Shown piece by piece: positions 1 through 6,720 of a DNA stretch of 64,000 nt. Within the stretch, counting starts at the first letter, position 1. Each line of letters begins with the position of its first letter. This DNA comes from Vulcanisaeta souniana JCM 11219 (GTDB lineage Archaea; Thermoproteota; Thermoprotei; Thermoproteales; Thermocladiaceae), in assembly GCF_026000775.1 (NCBI RefSeq), contig NZ_AP026830.1, forward strand, positions 2,007,056 to 2,071,055. Direction: 5' to 3'. A program made the translations under genes and the position numbers. The notes beneath the pieces are model-generated. The model was not told where the DNA came from. It did no database searches and was given only the letters and a program-made list of their open reading frames with translations.

Positions 1-233
1 CTGCCCCTTTCCAGGGCTTCCCTCGCCTCATCGAGGTTCTTGGCAATGGCTAATGCCTTGATGGCCTCCTCCACAGCCTTATAAAGCCTCCCACTGGCCT
101 GAACCACATCACCCTTATCAACGAAACCCAAGCCCTCATTAAACATGGCCAAGGCCAACTCGGCATGAGCCTTAGCGGTGTCTGAGGGGTCTAGGTTGAG
201 CTTTGCGGCTAGTACATCTATTATTGTAGTCAA
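1..233 (-). CDS. PaREP1-family protein, 3' part outside window
   Basis: The reading frame runs off the left edge, so only about 77 N-terminal residues are visible. It begins with TTG at 233, two codons after an in-frame TAG, so no longer N-terminus is available. The visible part has the helical pattern of the PaREP1 family of Thermoproteales: LDPSDTAKAHAELA, then a Gly-Asp turn and QASGRLYKAVEEAIKAL. Family members are small HEPN-like helical proteins, often multicopy and near mobile elements; the function is unknown. The gene starts only a few bases from the right end of the tnpB element, so its original promoter may have been displaced by that insertion. Family assignment is from memory of the pattern. 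Confidence 0.7.
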   Translation of the reverse strand, partial: MTTIIDVLAAKLNLDPSDTAKAHAELALAMFNEGLGFVDKGDVVQASGRLYKAVEEAIKALAIAKNLDEAREALERG

Positions 234-241
234 GGTCTAAT

Positions 242-258
242 CCCCTTTTTCTGAGGGG
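242..258. terminator. Short hairpin at the end of the tnpB element
   Basis: Five bases (CCCCT) pair with AGGGG across a 7-base loop, immediately downstream of tnpB and next to the PaREP1 start. It could be the subterminal hairpin of an IS200/IS605 right end (and the 3' end of its guide RNA), or a simple transcription stop. Nothing else distinguishes these options. Confidence 0.4.
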
Positions 259-317
259 TTCAGGTTTGAATGTTTTTCTTCATCCCCTCATGTTTTATTT
301 CCCCGTTCCCTCGGGTT

Positions 318-641
318 TCATTGTTCATTGCGGGGGCGTTTAGGGGTGACCCGAGCACCTCCCACATACGCGTGCAGTGCCCTTAGCCAAATGTTTGTTG
401 CGCCAACTACGTCTCTATCGCCTATGAATCCGCATCTTAGGCAGTATGCTAGTCTGTGAATGTAGTTAAGTCTCGCCCCGCACATTGGGCAGACGTTAGA
501 CGTGTCCCTGGGATCCACGAATACCACCGGCACATTGTACTCAACGGCCTTGGCTATGACTGCATGTTGAAGTCTCCTATAGGCGAATAGCGTTAGCTTC
601 CACCTAACGCCACCATCTTTCTTATTAATCGAATCCCTCAA
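318..641 (-). CDS. tnpB: TnpB C-terminal part (zinc ribbon and RuvC-III), frame-shifted
   Basis: This 107-residue frame begins at TTG 641, and the preceding frame stops at TGA 640-638, so the two overlap as TTGA. It contains the zinc ribbon CPMC...CLRC and the RuvC-III aspartate in GDRDVVGATNI, which complete the catalytic triad begun in the upstream frame. A one-base -1 shift at CTTTGA would restore a continuous protein of about 390 residues, normal for TnpB. No residue is missing around the join. So this is a recent frameshift, programmed -1 slippage, or two separately translated halves. The last option would need translational coupling through the TTGA overlap. Confidence 0.8.
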   Translation of the reverse strand: MRDSINKKDGGVRWKLTLFAYRRLQHAVIAKAVEYNVPVVFVDPRDTSNVCPMCGARLNYIHRLAYCLRCGFIGDRDVVGATNIWLRALHAYVGGARVTPKRPRNEQ

Positions 642-1492
642 AGCTCTAAATCCTCCAGGACAATCGCATGCCTAAGCCTCAGCGCCTTTAGGACTATTTC
701 CTTCGCCACCTTCCAGCAGAAGTCATTAATGATGTTCCTAGCACTCCCATGCAGTGCCCTAACCCTATTCAGAATCCTCCTATTGAATTTCCACCTCCTT
801 GGGTACTTCCTCTGAAGCTCCTCAGCCCTAGCCCTCTTACTCAAAGCCTCGATGAACCTAGTCCCGAACCTCCTAACCTCAGAGCCATTGAATGTTGTAA
901 TGTTCCTAAGGTTTACATCTATGGCTACGAATCCTTTAGGTGTATATGGCTGATACCTTAATTCAAACACTACGCTAACGTAGAGCTTCCTATTCTCGTA
1001 CTTTACGTGAACCTCCTTCCACCTCAATCCCTTAAACTTTCCAATATATTCTCTTCCGTGTTTGAGCTTCAGCACATACCATTTATCTCTCAGAATTATC
1101 TTTACGGTTCCTTTATCCATCTCCGCCCTGGCATCCTGATAGTCGAACCTAGCTGATAGCCTTCTAACCCTTGGCTTACCACCACCATTGCTTCTGGCTG
1201 ATTTAACCAGAGCCAGTGCGTATTGGTAGATGTTCCTAGTGACATGAGCCCTAAAGCCGTACTTCCTCAGCATTAGGTAAAACATTTGATGGAGTTGGCT
1301 CCTCCTTGGTAGTTCATCCAAGTCCCACAGGGCGTCAATCACCTTTTGTAGTGCATGCCTATGAATGGCTAAATCCCACAGCAAGTCATTAATACTTCCT
1401 TCGGCAACTTCAACCTCAGCCCTCAACGCCTTGTAGTACCTCCCCTCGGGCATCCGCCACGCGCGGCGGATAAACACCCCCATCGGGCTCAC
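638..1492 (-). CDS. tnpB: TnpB RNA-guided nuclease, N-terminal and central part
   Basis: This 284-residue frame carries the wedge/REC-like N-terminus and most of the RuvC fold of TnpB (OrfB of IS200/IS605). The RuvC-I aspartate lies in GFVAIDVNLRNIT and the RuvC-II glutamate in IVLEDL at the very C-terminus. It then stops with TGA at 640-638. The rest of the protein, with the zinc ribbon and RuvC-III, lies in the next frame starting at 641. TnpB is a compact RNA-guided DNA endonuclease and the ancestor of Cas12. The ATG at 1492 adds about 16 residues before the conserved RYYKALRAEV start of the family, so the native start may be internal. Promoter: palindromic TATA region at 1507-1534. Confidence 0.8.
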   Translation of the reverse strand: MSPMGVFIRRAWRMPEGRYYKALRAEVEVAEGSINDLLWDLAIHRHALQKVIDALWDLDELPRRSQLHQMFYLMLRKYGFRAHVTRNIYQYALALVKSARSNGGGKPRVRRLSARFDYQDARAEMDKGTVKIILRDKWYVLKLKHGREYIGKFKGLRWKEVHVKYENRKLYVSVVFELRYQPYTPKGFVAIDVNLRNITTFNGSEVRRFGTRFIEALSKRARAEELQRKYPRRWKFNRRILNRVRALHGSARNIINDFCWKVAKEIVLKALRLRHAIVLEDLEL

Positions 1493-1506
1493 TAAGTTAA
1501 ATTAAC

Positions 1507-1534
1507 GAGTACAGATTTATAAGTATTTGTACTC
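1507..1534. promoter_or_regulatory. Palindromic bidirectional TATA region, candidate operator
   Basis: A perfect 7-bp inverted repeat (GAGTACA / TGTACTC) encloses the A/T core ATTTATAAG, which reads as a TATA box on both strands. It sits between tnpB (ATG at 1492, minus) and the small plus-strand gene starting at 1556. The spacing to both is about right for archaeal promoters. A dimeric regulator bound here would block both genes at once. Confidence 0.5.
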
Positions 1535-1555
1535 TATTACTGTGGGTAGAGTATC

Positions 1556-1699
1556 TTGGTCGCAATATACGTATTCGAGGGTAAGGTAGTCAGGACAGCG
1601 GGCAAATACCTAATATATCCACCCAAGGAATACCAAGAAAAACTATCAAAACTCCACGGAAGAAAAGTCAAGGTAATAGTAATAGAAGAAAGCGACTAA
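1556..1699 (+). CDS. Small 47-residue protein divergent from tnpB (AbrB/antitoxin-like?)
   Basis: TTG-initiated frame preceded in frame by a TAG at 1547, so TTG 1556 is the only start. The protein begins LVAIYVFEGKVV, has a central KYLIYPPKEYQEKLSKLHGRK and ends with VKVIVIEESD. The strand-turn-strand layout with an IYPPKEY segment and a V/I-rich final strand resembles the swapped-hairpin AbrB/VapB DNA-binding fold, but I do not recognise a named family. It is divergent from tnpB across a palindromic TATA region, so a natural guess is that it represses that shared promoter. Clean codons and a stop right after a charged tail suggest a real gene despite its size. Confidence 0.5.
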   Translation: MVAIYVFEGKVVRTAGKYLIYPPKEYQEKLSKLHGRKVKVIVIEESD

Positions 1700-1831
1700 A
1701 AATAATCAAAACCCACAAAAAGCATTATAACACTATACGGCTTCGATTAATGTCTGCGGTATGCTCATTATTATTAATCATTAATTCCGCGGATTTATTA
1801 AGTCTTGTGTGGTTAAGTTGGGTAGGTGAAA

Positions 1832-2197
1832 TCACTGCTCCGGGTTTATGCCGTAGGTCCTCATTAGGTCGACGAGCCTAACTGCTTCATGCCTCATCTG
1901 CCTTATCCAGGCCGTCACTTCACCATTCCACTCCTCAGTGGTGTATATGAAGAATTCAATCCTGGGCTCAATGAATTCCTTAAGCAACAACCTCCTCTCC
2001 AACTGATTCATACCCCTCACGTCATCACTAATAATCACTAGGTCAATGTCGCTCATGTCCGTGTAATCACCCCTAGCCCTGGAACCAACTACGTAAACCT
2101 CGGAAATACTAATCCTAGACCTCGCCCTCCTCACGAATTCCCAAGCCCTCCTAAGCAGGACGACTTGACTCCCTACTGCAGATTTTGCCTTACCCAT
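1832..2197 (-). CDS. MNT-type nucleotidyltransferase (antitoxin of HEPN/MNT pair)
   Basis: A 121-residue minimal nucleotidyltransferase with the diagnostic motif VVGSRARGDYTDMSDIDLVI (GSRARG followed by SDIDL, the two metal-binding aspartates). A further acidic strand IEFFIYTTEEW supplies the third carboxylate. It overlaps the 3' end of the upstream HEPN gene by 25 bp. In characterised pairs the MNT protein neutralises the HEPN ribonuclease, in several cases by adding AMP residues to a tyrosine near its active site. The family pairing is established; activity here is inferred. It lies in the same accessory island as tnpB and PaREP1. Confidence 0.85.
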   Translation of the reverse strand: MGKAKSAVGSQVVLLRRAWEFVRRARSRISISEVYVVGSRARGDYTDMSDIDLVIISDDVRGMNQLERRLLLKEFIEPRIEFFIYTTEEWNGEVTAWIRQMRHEAVRLVDLMRTYGINPEQ

Positions 2198-2556
2198 TCA
2201 ACCACCTCCCTAGCCATCTCAAGGGCATTCCTAGCCTTACCCTCAGTATATACTTCGTATGGTAGCCCATTAGCCGCATCAGTGTACCTGGAGACCGTGT
2301 AATGCATAGTCAACTCCCTAAGGTAATCCATTATTCGTGATACATCGATACGAAGCTCATCCCTAATTATGTAGCCGAGCTCCACCAAATCATGGCCCTT
2401 GACCACCTTACCCCTCGAAATAAGCAAAGCCTTTAGTGCCTTTTCAACGGCCTGTTGCGCCCAAAATGCGCAGGCATAATAATCGCCAGAATTAAGGGAA
2501 TTCTCCGCCGTGCGCAGGTCCCTAAGTGCCTGGGCAAGCCATTTTTGGTACTCCAT
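2173..2556 (-). CDS. HEPN-domain protein (toxin of HEPN/MNT pair)
   Basis: A 127-residue all-helical HEPN protein: WLAQALRDLRTAENSL, then FWAQQAVEKALKALLISRGKVVKGHDL, then the SRYTDAANGLPYEVY segment near the C-terminus. The R-x6-H spacing in RGKVVKGH fits the HEPN ribonuclease motif, and Arg/Tyr in the SRYTDA segment match COG2250 members. It is transcribed ahead of the overlapping MNT gene. A TATA-like stretch (ATATTTTAAGCC on the minus strand, about 2582-2593) lies about 28 bp upstream of ATG 2556, suggesting a leaderless operon. Likely an RNase toxin held in check by the MNT partner. Confidence 0.85.
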   Translation of the reverse strand: MEYQKWLAQALRDLRTAENSLNSGDYYACAFWAQQAVEKALKALLISRGKVVKGHDLVELGYIIRDELRIDVSRIMDYLRELTMHYTVSRYTDAANGLPYEVYTEGKARNALEMAREVVEWVRQNLQ

Positions 2557-2669
2557 TACTCATTAACTAATTAATACCAGGGCTTAAAATATCATTCCGT
2601 GATAATATCTATAGTGTCTCATGAACATGTCATACCATGTTAATAGATAACGGCAAGGATAGGCCCGGA

Positions 2670-3545
2670 CTACACCTTAGGCATGTTCCTATATATTACC
2701 TTACTCCATACGTACCCCGCCTCGAATAGTGCTATGAACATTATGAACCATAGTAGTGTGCTCACCAGTGTTGGGTCTGGGTTTATTATGGATATGGCTA
2801 CGAGGACCCCGAAGTAAATGTAGGGCCTATTCCTTGAGAGTGCATCGGGTGTTATAAAGCCCACCCGGGTGAGTAGGGCCATTGCCACGGGTGTTTCAAA
2901 GAGGAAGCCCGCGAAGAATAGTGTCGCTATTAAGGTGTCCAGAAAACCACTTGTTGTGAGTAGGTGCACAAAACCGAACAGGCAGCTCCAGAATAGGCTT
3001 ATCCTTAGGAAGGCTGGGAATACGAAGTAATAACCAATGAACGCGCCTAAGTAGAATAATACCATGGCTATCCAGACATAAGTCCTAACAGCCCTTAACT
3101 CATGGGGGTAAAGGGCTGGTTTAACATATTGGTAGACTTCATAGACTAGTACGGGTATTGTCACGAGGAGTGCTATGACCATACTGAGCTCGACGCTGAA
3201 GACGAAGGGGCCGAGCACCGTGGTCGATATTATGCCTATGGGTTGTGTGGAATTACCAACAATGTAATTGCTGGAGCAGGTTATGGATTTAGCTGAGGAG
3301 ATGACTTGGTTGAACACGTAATGCCTGAACACAAAGGCTATTATTGGGTTATACTCCATGGTGAAGAAGCCAATGGCCACCTGGGCAATGTTGTGACCAT
3401 GAACACTAGGCATGGGTAGCCAAAGGGCCACAAAGACTATTGCGAAGACCAACAAAGCCCTCCTAAGCCTAACCCCAAGCTCACGAACATGCTCCCAAAA
3501 AGGCAACTCCCTATCAAATGGCGGCCTATCCTCACCTTCACTCAT
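2670..3545 (-). CDS. tatC: Sec-independent translocase subunit TatC
   Basis: A 291-residue membrane protein with the TatC N-terminal signature (ELPFWEHVRELGVRLRR) before the first membrane helix and the conserved FFAGFLFETP motif near the fourth or fifth helix. About six hydrophobic helices can be counted. The first outside loop (residues about 50-115) is long and Ser/Thr/Asn-rich, longer than in bacteria. TatC recognises twin-arginine signal peptides and docks folded, often cofactor-bearing, proteins for export. Two TatA-like genes lie downstream on the same strand beyond a divergent ModE-like gene, so the Tat machinery is clustered here. Confidence 0.92.
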   Translation of the reverse strand: MSEGEDRPPFDRELPFWEHVRELGVRLRRALLVFAIVFVALWLPMPSVHGHNIAQVAIGFFTMEYNPIIAFVFRHYVFNQVISSAKSITCSSNYIVGNSTQPIGIISTTVLGPFVFSVELSMVIALLVTIPVLVYEVYQYVKPALYPHELRAVRTYVWIAMVLFYLGAFIGYYFVFPAFLRISLFWSCLFGFVHLLTTSGFLDTLIATLFFAGFLFETPVAMALLTRVGFITPDALSRNRPYIYFGVLVAISIINPDPTLVSTLLWFIMFIALFEAGYVWSKVIYRNMPKV

Positions 3546-3674
3546 TATTACCTATGAAGCTAAATACTGGGTAAAAATTCCTTTTTCACATAAATGATAA
3601 GTAAATAGATATAGCGATTATTTTAGGGACATTGCTTATTTCAAAAAGGATAAAGTTCTGTATTTATTTTACCC

Positions 3675-4049
3675 ATGATTGACATGAGCGTGAGTGTTAG
3701 GTTTAGGGTTTGGGTTGAGGTTGGTGGTAGGCATGTTATTGGTCCTGGTGGTTATGAGATTCTTAAGGCTATTGATGAGGTTGGTTCCATAAGTGGTGCC
3801 GCCCGTAAATTGGGCATGTCTTACCGCTTCATCTGGAATTACATTGATAGGATGGAGAAGATGCTTGGCGTTAAGTTGGTTGATGCATGGAAGGGAGGTA
3901 GGGGAAGGGGTGGAGCAAAACTAACACCAGAAGGACAAGCCCTACTACAATACTACGAAGAAATACTCAAGGAAATGAACGAAATAGCGAACAAATGGGC
4001 ACAACAACTAATGGAAAGGCTAAAGAACATGAGTGAGGAAGATCAATAA
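3675..4049 (+). CDS. ModE-like winged-helix regulator (N-terminal domain only)
   Basis: A 124-residue protein built on the ModE/LysR-type winged helix: GPGGYEILKAIDEVGSISGAARKLGMSYRFIWNYIDRME, then the wing with GGRGRGGAKLTPEGQALL. The recognition helix SYRFIWNYI matches the DNA-binding domain of ModE, the molybdate-responsive repressor, but the molybdate-binding Mop domains are absent, as in many archaeal members. It could act alone or respond through a partner. It lies between tatC and tatA on the opposite strand. Molybdenum and tungsten enzymes are classic Tat cargo, so a link between metal supply and export capacity is plausible but inferred. ATG 3684 is an alternative start. Confidence 0.8.
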   Translation: MIDMSVSVRFRVWVEVGGRHVIGPGGYEILKAIDEVGSISGAARKLGMSYRFIWNYIDRMEKMLGVKLVDAWKGGRGRGGAKLTPEGQALLQYYEEILKEMNEIANKWAQQLMERLKNMSEEDQ

Positions 4050-4054
4050 TTCTT

Positions 4055-4408
4055 TTATTTATCATTACTTGATAGCTTCTTCATTATTTCATCTATTACC
4101 TCCTGCCTAGACCTTCCCTGGGTATTTATATTAAGGGCCTTGGCTATCCTGAGTAGGTCTGGGTCTATTGCCTCGTTTATTGTCTTTTTTATATCCAAGG
4201 TGGCATTGTTTATTGATACCTTTGTCTCATTAATAGGCTCATTAACTTCTCTCATGAAGTCCTCCATGGACCTCCTGGCCCAGTTATACCACCTACCCAA
4301 CTCCCTGGCAATCCTTGGTAGTGCCTCTGGTTTCCAGGCGATTAGGATTAGTAGGAATAGGAAGATCAATAGGCCTGTTTGACCGTCGAGGATTAGGTAG
4401 ACATGCAT
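4055..4408 (-). CDS. TatA/TatB-like protein with C-terminal SAP-like repeat
   Basis: 117 residues: a short outside N-terminus, one membrane helix (LLIFLFLLILIAWKPEAL), an amphipathic helix (LPRIARELGRWYNWARRSME), a hydrophilic linker rich in N-x-T/I, and a C-terminal unit DLLRIAKALNINTQGRSRQ followed by a helix. TatA proteins oligomerise with TatC to form the transport path. The canonical FG hinge after the membrane helix is replaced by WKPEAL, more divergent than in the neighbouring paralogue, so a TatB-like role is possible. Its C-terminal unit is the same module that occurs twice in the paralogue 22 bp upstream. The two genes probably form one transcript. Confidence 0.8.
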   Translation of the reverse strand: MHVYLILDGQTGLLIFLFLLILIAWKPEALPRIARELGRWYNWARRSMEDFMREVNEPINETKVSINNATLDIKKTINEAIDPDLLRIAKALNINTQGRSRQEVIDEIMKKLSSNDK

Positions 4409-4429
4409 TTTTGAGTCCCTTGTTGAATT

Positions 4430-4843
4430 TCACTTATTACTCATCCTCCAATTAATCTCCTTAATCAAATCCTCCTCAGACTTACCCCTGGTATCAATAC
4501 CCAGTTTTTCAGCGATCTCAAGAACCTTGGGATCAACACTGGCCTTTGTGGTTGCAGGCCCATTCCTCTGCTGACCAAGGGCCTTATTAATCTCCGCAAG
4601 CAACTCATCCCTACTCTTCCCACTTGGGTCAATACCAAGCTTCTTGGCAACCTCAATGAGCTCAGGCTCCGGCTCATTCTCAGCGGCACCACGCCTAAAC
4701 TCCCTAATGGACTGACCAAGGCTCCTGGCCAACTGGGGAATCTTACTCGGCCCCCAAATAACGAGGACAATAAAAGCTATGATGATTAAAATCAAGGTCT
4801 GAGTATCAATGAATAGTAGTACGCCCATCAATATGAGTATCAT
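4430..4843 (-). CDS. tatA: TatA with two C-terminal SAP-like repeats
   Basis: 137 residues with the TatA layout: membrane helix (LILIIIAFIVLVIWGPSKI), hinge WGPSKIPQLARSLGQ and the amphipathic helix with IREFRRG. The remainder is two copies of one module about 30 residues long, ELIEVAKKLGIDPSGKSRDE and KVLEIAEKLGIDTRGKSEED, separated by a Gln/Pro/Ala linker. The module looks like a SAP/HeH helix-turn-helix-like hairpin (LAKxLGIDxxGKSxxELxxEI). TatA normally ends in a disordered acidic tail, so a repeated folded module is unusual. ATG 4828 is an alternative start closer to the membrane helix. Confidence 0.85.
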   Translation of the reverse strand: MILILMGVLLFIDTQTLILIIIAFIVLVIWGPSKIPQLARSLGQSIREFRRGAAENEPEPELIEVAKKLGIDPSGKSRDELLAEINKALGQQRNGPATTKASVDPKVLEIAEKLGIDTRGKSEEDLIKEINWRMSNK

Positions 4844-4972
4844 GGATTAACTTAAAAACTTTGCTAACAATTATATGAAAATTCTTTCCTGAATTAATAA
4901 ATGGAATTGAATGCGAGAGTAAAGGCATTAAGTCTTTATTAAAAGTGGAGCTGAAATTAACAATCATAACCA

Positions 4973-5758
4973 TCATAAACTCTTAACCAAGTTCTTATGA
5001 ATAAACACCAATAAGACTAAGGTTATTAACGTTAGGAGCGGTATCACTATTAATGAATAGTGAATTAATTCAAGAGCATTAATGTCAAGTATGCTCATAA
5101 TAACCATCGCCATTGGCGAAATACTGAAGGCAGGTGCCGTACAAACTCCCAATCCACAGGCCGAACTAATAAATGCTGCTGTGCCCGTAGATGCCACAAT
5201 ACCCACAGTACTACCAATAGCACTACCTAACCTACTGATTATGTGCTTGGTTGCAATCCTCAACTGCAGATAAGAAATACTAACTATTAACCACGTACTC
5301 AATACCAGGTTAATAATGCCTATTATCATGAACGTTAAATTAACCGGGTTAATTAATAGAAAATTATTGGAGATTCTGTAATTATAATTTATTAGTCTCA
5401 GAACGCCTGAACTAATTAGGTAAGTGATCACCGCTGGTATAAGCAATAATAAGTATACTTGTATTAATTTTTTATTAATGAAAATGTCGAAAATACCGTG
5501 AGAATTGTAAATCCTGATTATATCACGCATGAGGGCTCTCACCAATGATGAACTATACCAATAAATTAAAAAAGCACCTAATGCTAAAAGTAGCGTCATA
5601 CCGATCATTACCTCGAGGTACTTACCAGCGAAGACCCTAACATTAACGATATTAATATAACCCACCAAGAAGTCAACTGGAGTTAGCGCTAATGGTAAGA
5701 TCACTGTAAATACTACAAAAATGTACATTATCAATAACGCAATACCCTCACTACTCAT
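4973..5758 (-). CDS. Multispanning membrane protein of unknown function
   Basis: A 261-residue hydrophobic protein with about six or seven predicted membrane helices (near residues 5-30, 48-70, 95-118, 132-160, 180-215, 235-258). It has no recognisable domain. The one distinctive segment is AAFISSACGLGVCTAPAFS, a Gly/Cys/Ala-rich stretch with two cysteines five residues apart in a presumed membrane region, which could bind a metal or form a disulfide. It follows the Tat genes on the same strand but 130 bp upstream of tatA, so it has its own leader. It ends without a clear terminator. I do not assign a function. Confidence 0.65.
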   Translation of the reverse strand: MSSEGIALLIMYIFVVFTVILPLALTPVDFLVGYINIVNVRVFAGKYLEVMIGMTLLLALGAFLIYWYSSSLVRALMRDIIRIYNSHGIFDIFINKKLIQVYLLLLIPAVITYLISSGVLRLINYNYRISNNFLLINPVNLTFMIIGIINLVLSTWLIVSISYLQLRIATKHIISRLGSAIGSTVGIVASTGTAAFISSACGLGVCTAPAFSISPMAMVIMSILDINALELIHYSLIVIPLLTLITLVLLVFIHKNLVKSL

Positions 5759-5928
5759 AATCCACCATCTTCAACATATCATAATTAAATTTAAAGTAAT
5801 TTAATTCGCATATTTTAAATGATCCTTTAAATGCTCCCTACAAACCCGCCACCCGCACCTCATTGTATAAATACCAATATATCATTTAACTATTTGTCTA
5901 GTGAATTTAAAATAACGAAGAAACTTCA

Positions 5929-5937
5929 TTTAAATAT
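5929..5937 (+). promoter_or_regulatory. TATA box of the peroxiredoxin gene
   Basis: TTTAAATAT lies 24-32 bp before ATG 5961 and no Shine-Dalgarno sequence follows, a typical leaderless crenarchaeal promoter. Confidence 0.6.
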
Positions 5938-5960
5938 ATGGCCATTTACTGACCCGTAGT

Positions 5961-6653
5961 ATGCCAATAACAATCCCGTCAATAGGGGAAAAATTCCCTG
6001 AGCTAAACGTAATGACAACTCATGGACCAATGAAACTACCAGATGCCTTCAAGGGTAAGTGGTTTATACTCTTTAGCCATCCAGGCGACTTCACGCCGGT
6101 GTGTACCACGGAGTTCGTGAGCTTCGCTAAGCACTATGACGACTTCAAGAAGCTAAATACAGAGTTAATAGGCTTAAGCGTTGATACTGATATCAGCCAC
6201 ATTGAGTGGGTACAGTGGATTGAGAAGACACTCGGCGTTAAGATACCATTCCCAATAATTGCTGATCCGCTGGGTAACGTCTCAAGGGCTCTCGGCATGT
6301 TACATGCAGAGTCTAGCACAAATACTGTTAGGACTGTCTTTATAGTTGATGATAAGGCGACGATAAGGACAATACTATACTACCCACTGGAGCTTGGTAG
6401 GAATATACCAGAGATACTCAGGGTAATTAGGTCGTTACAACTCATTGATAAGTATGGCGTTGTTATGCCAGCGAACTGGCCGTACAATGAGGTAATCGGC
6501 GAAAATGTGCTGAATCCACCACCGCATAATGTCGAGGAGGCTCCAAAGAGGCTCCAGCAGTACAAGGGCTTCGCTTGGTGGTTGACTTACAGGGAGTTGC
6601 CTAAGGAGGAGGTTGAGGAGACCAAGAGGGTTATTAAGATTAGGATTGAGTAA
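5961..6653 (+). CDS. Peroxiredoxin, Prx6 type, single-cysteine
   Basis: A 230-residue thiol peroxidase with the active-site motif [13 protein letters not shown] (peroxidatic Cys48) and the long C-terminal arm of archaeal Prx6-type enzymes that form decameric rings. It reduces hydrogen peroxide and organic peroxides. The unusual point is that Cys48 is the only cysteine in the protein. The related Aeropyrum enzyme has two further C-terminal cysteines (a CDWWFC-like motif); here that place reads GFAWWLTY. The enzyme must therefore work by a 1-Cys mechanism and be recycled by an external thiol or partner protein. Transcribed from its own leaderless promoter. Confidence 0.93.
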   Translation: MPITIPSIGEKFPELNVMTTHGPMKLPDAFKGKWFILFSHPGDFTPVCTTEFVSFAKHYDDFKKLNTELIGLSVDTDISHIEWVQWIEKTLGVKIPFPIIADPLGNVSRALGMLHAESSTNTVRTVFIVDDKATIRTILYYPLELGRNIPEILRVIRSLQLIDKYGVVMPANWPYNEVIGENVLNPPPHNVEEAPKRLQQYKGFAWWLTYRELPKEEVEETKRVIKIRIE

Positions 6654-6720
6654 TTGAATGTAGATATTAAACACAGTCATAAAAATTAATAAGCATGTTT
6701 CTTTCCTTTCCCGATTGCTA

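Larger units (their letters stand above)
242..1492 (-). mobile_element. IS200/IS605-family tnpB-only element (boundaries approximate)
   Basis: The stretch consists of a split tnpB plus about 75 bp of downstream sequence ending in a hairpin. There is no tnpA (Y1 transposase) on either side, so this is a tnpB-only insertion that could not move without help in trans. In this family the guide (omega/re) RNA usually overlaps the 3' end of tnpB and the right end, which here would be roughly 235-450 on the minus strand. Exact ends cannot be set by eye because these elements make no target duplication and have no terminal inverted repeats. Confidence 0.55.

Noticed and set aside
749-961. A short plus-strand frame within tnpB
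   Set aside because: Antisense to the tnpB RuvC region; Pro-rich and unlike any gene.
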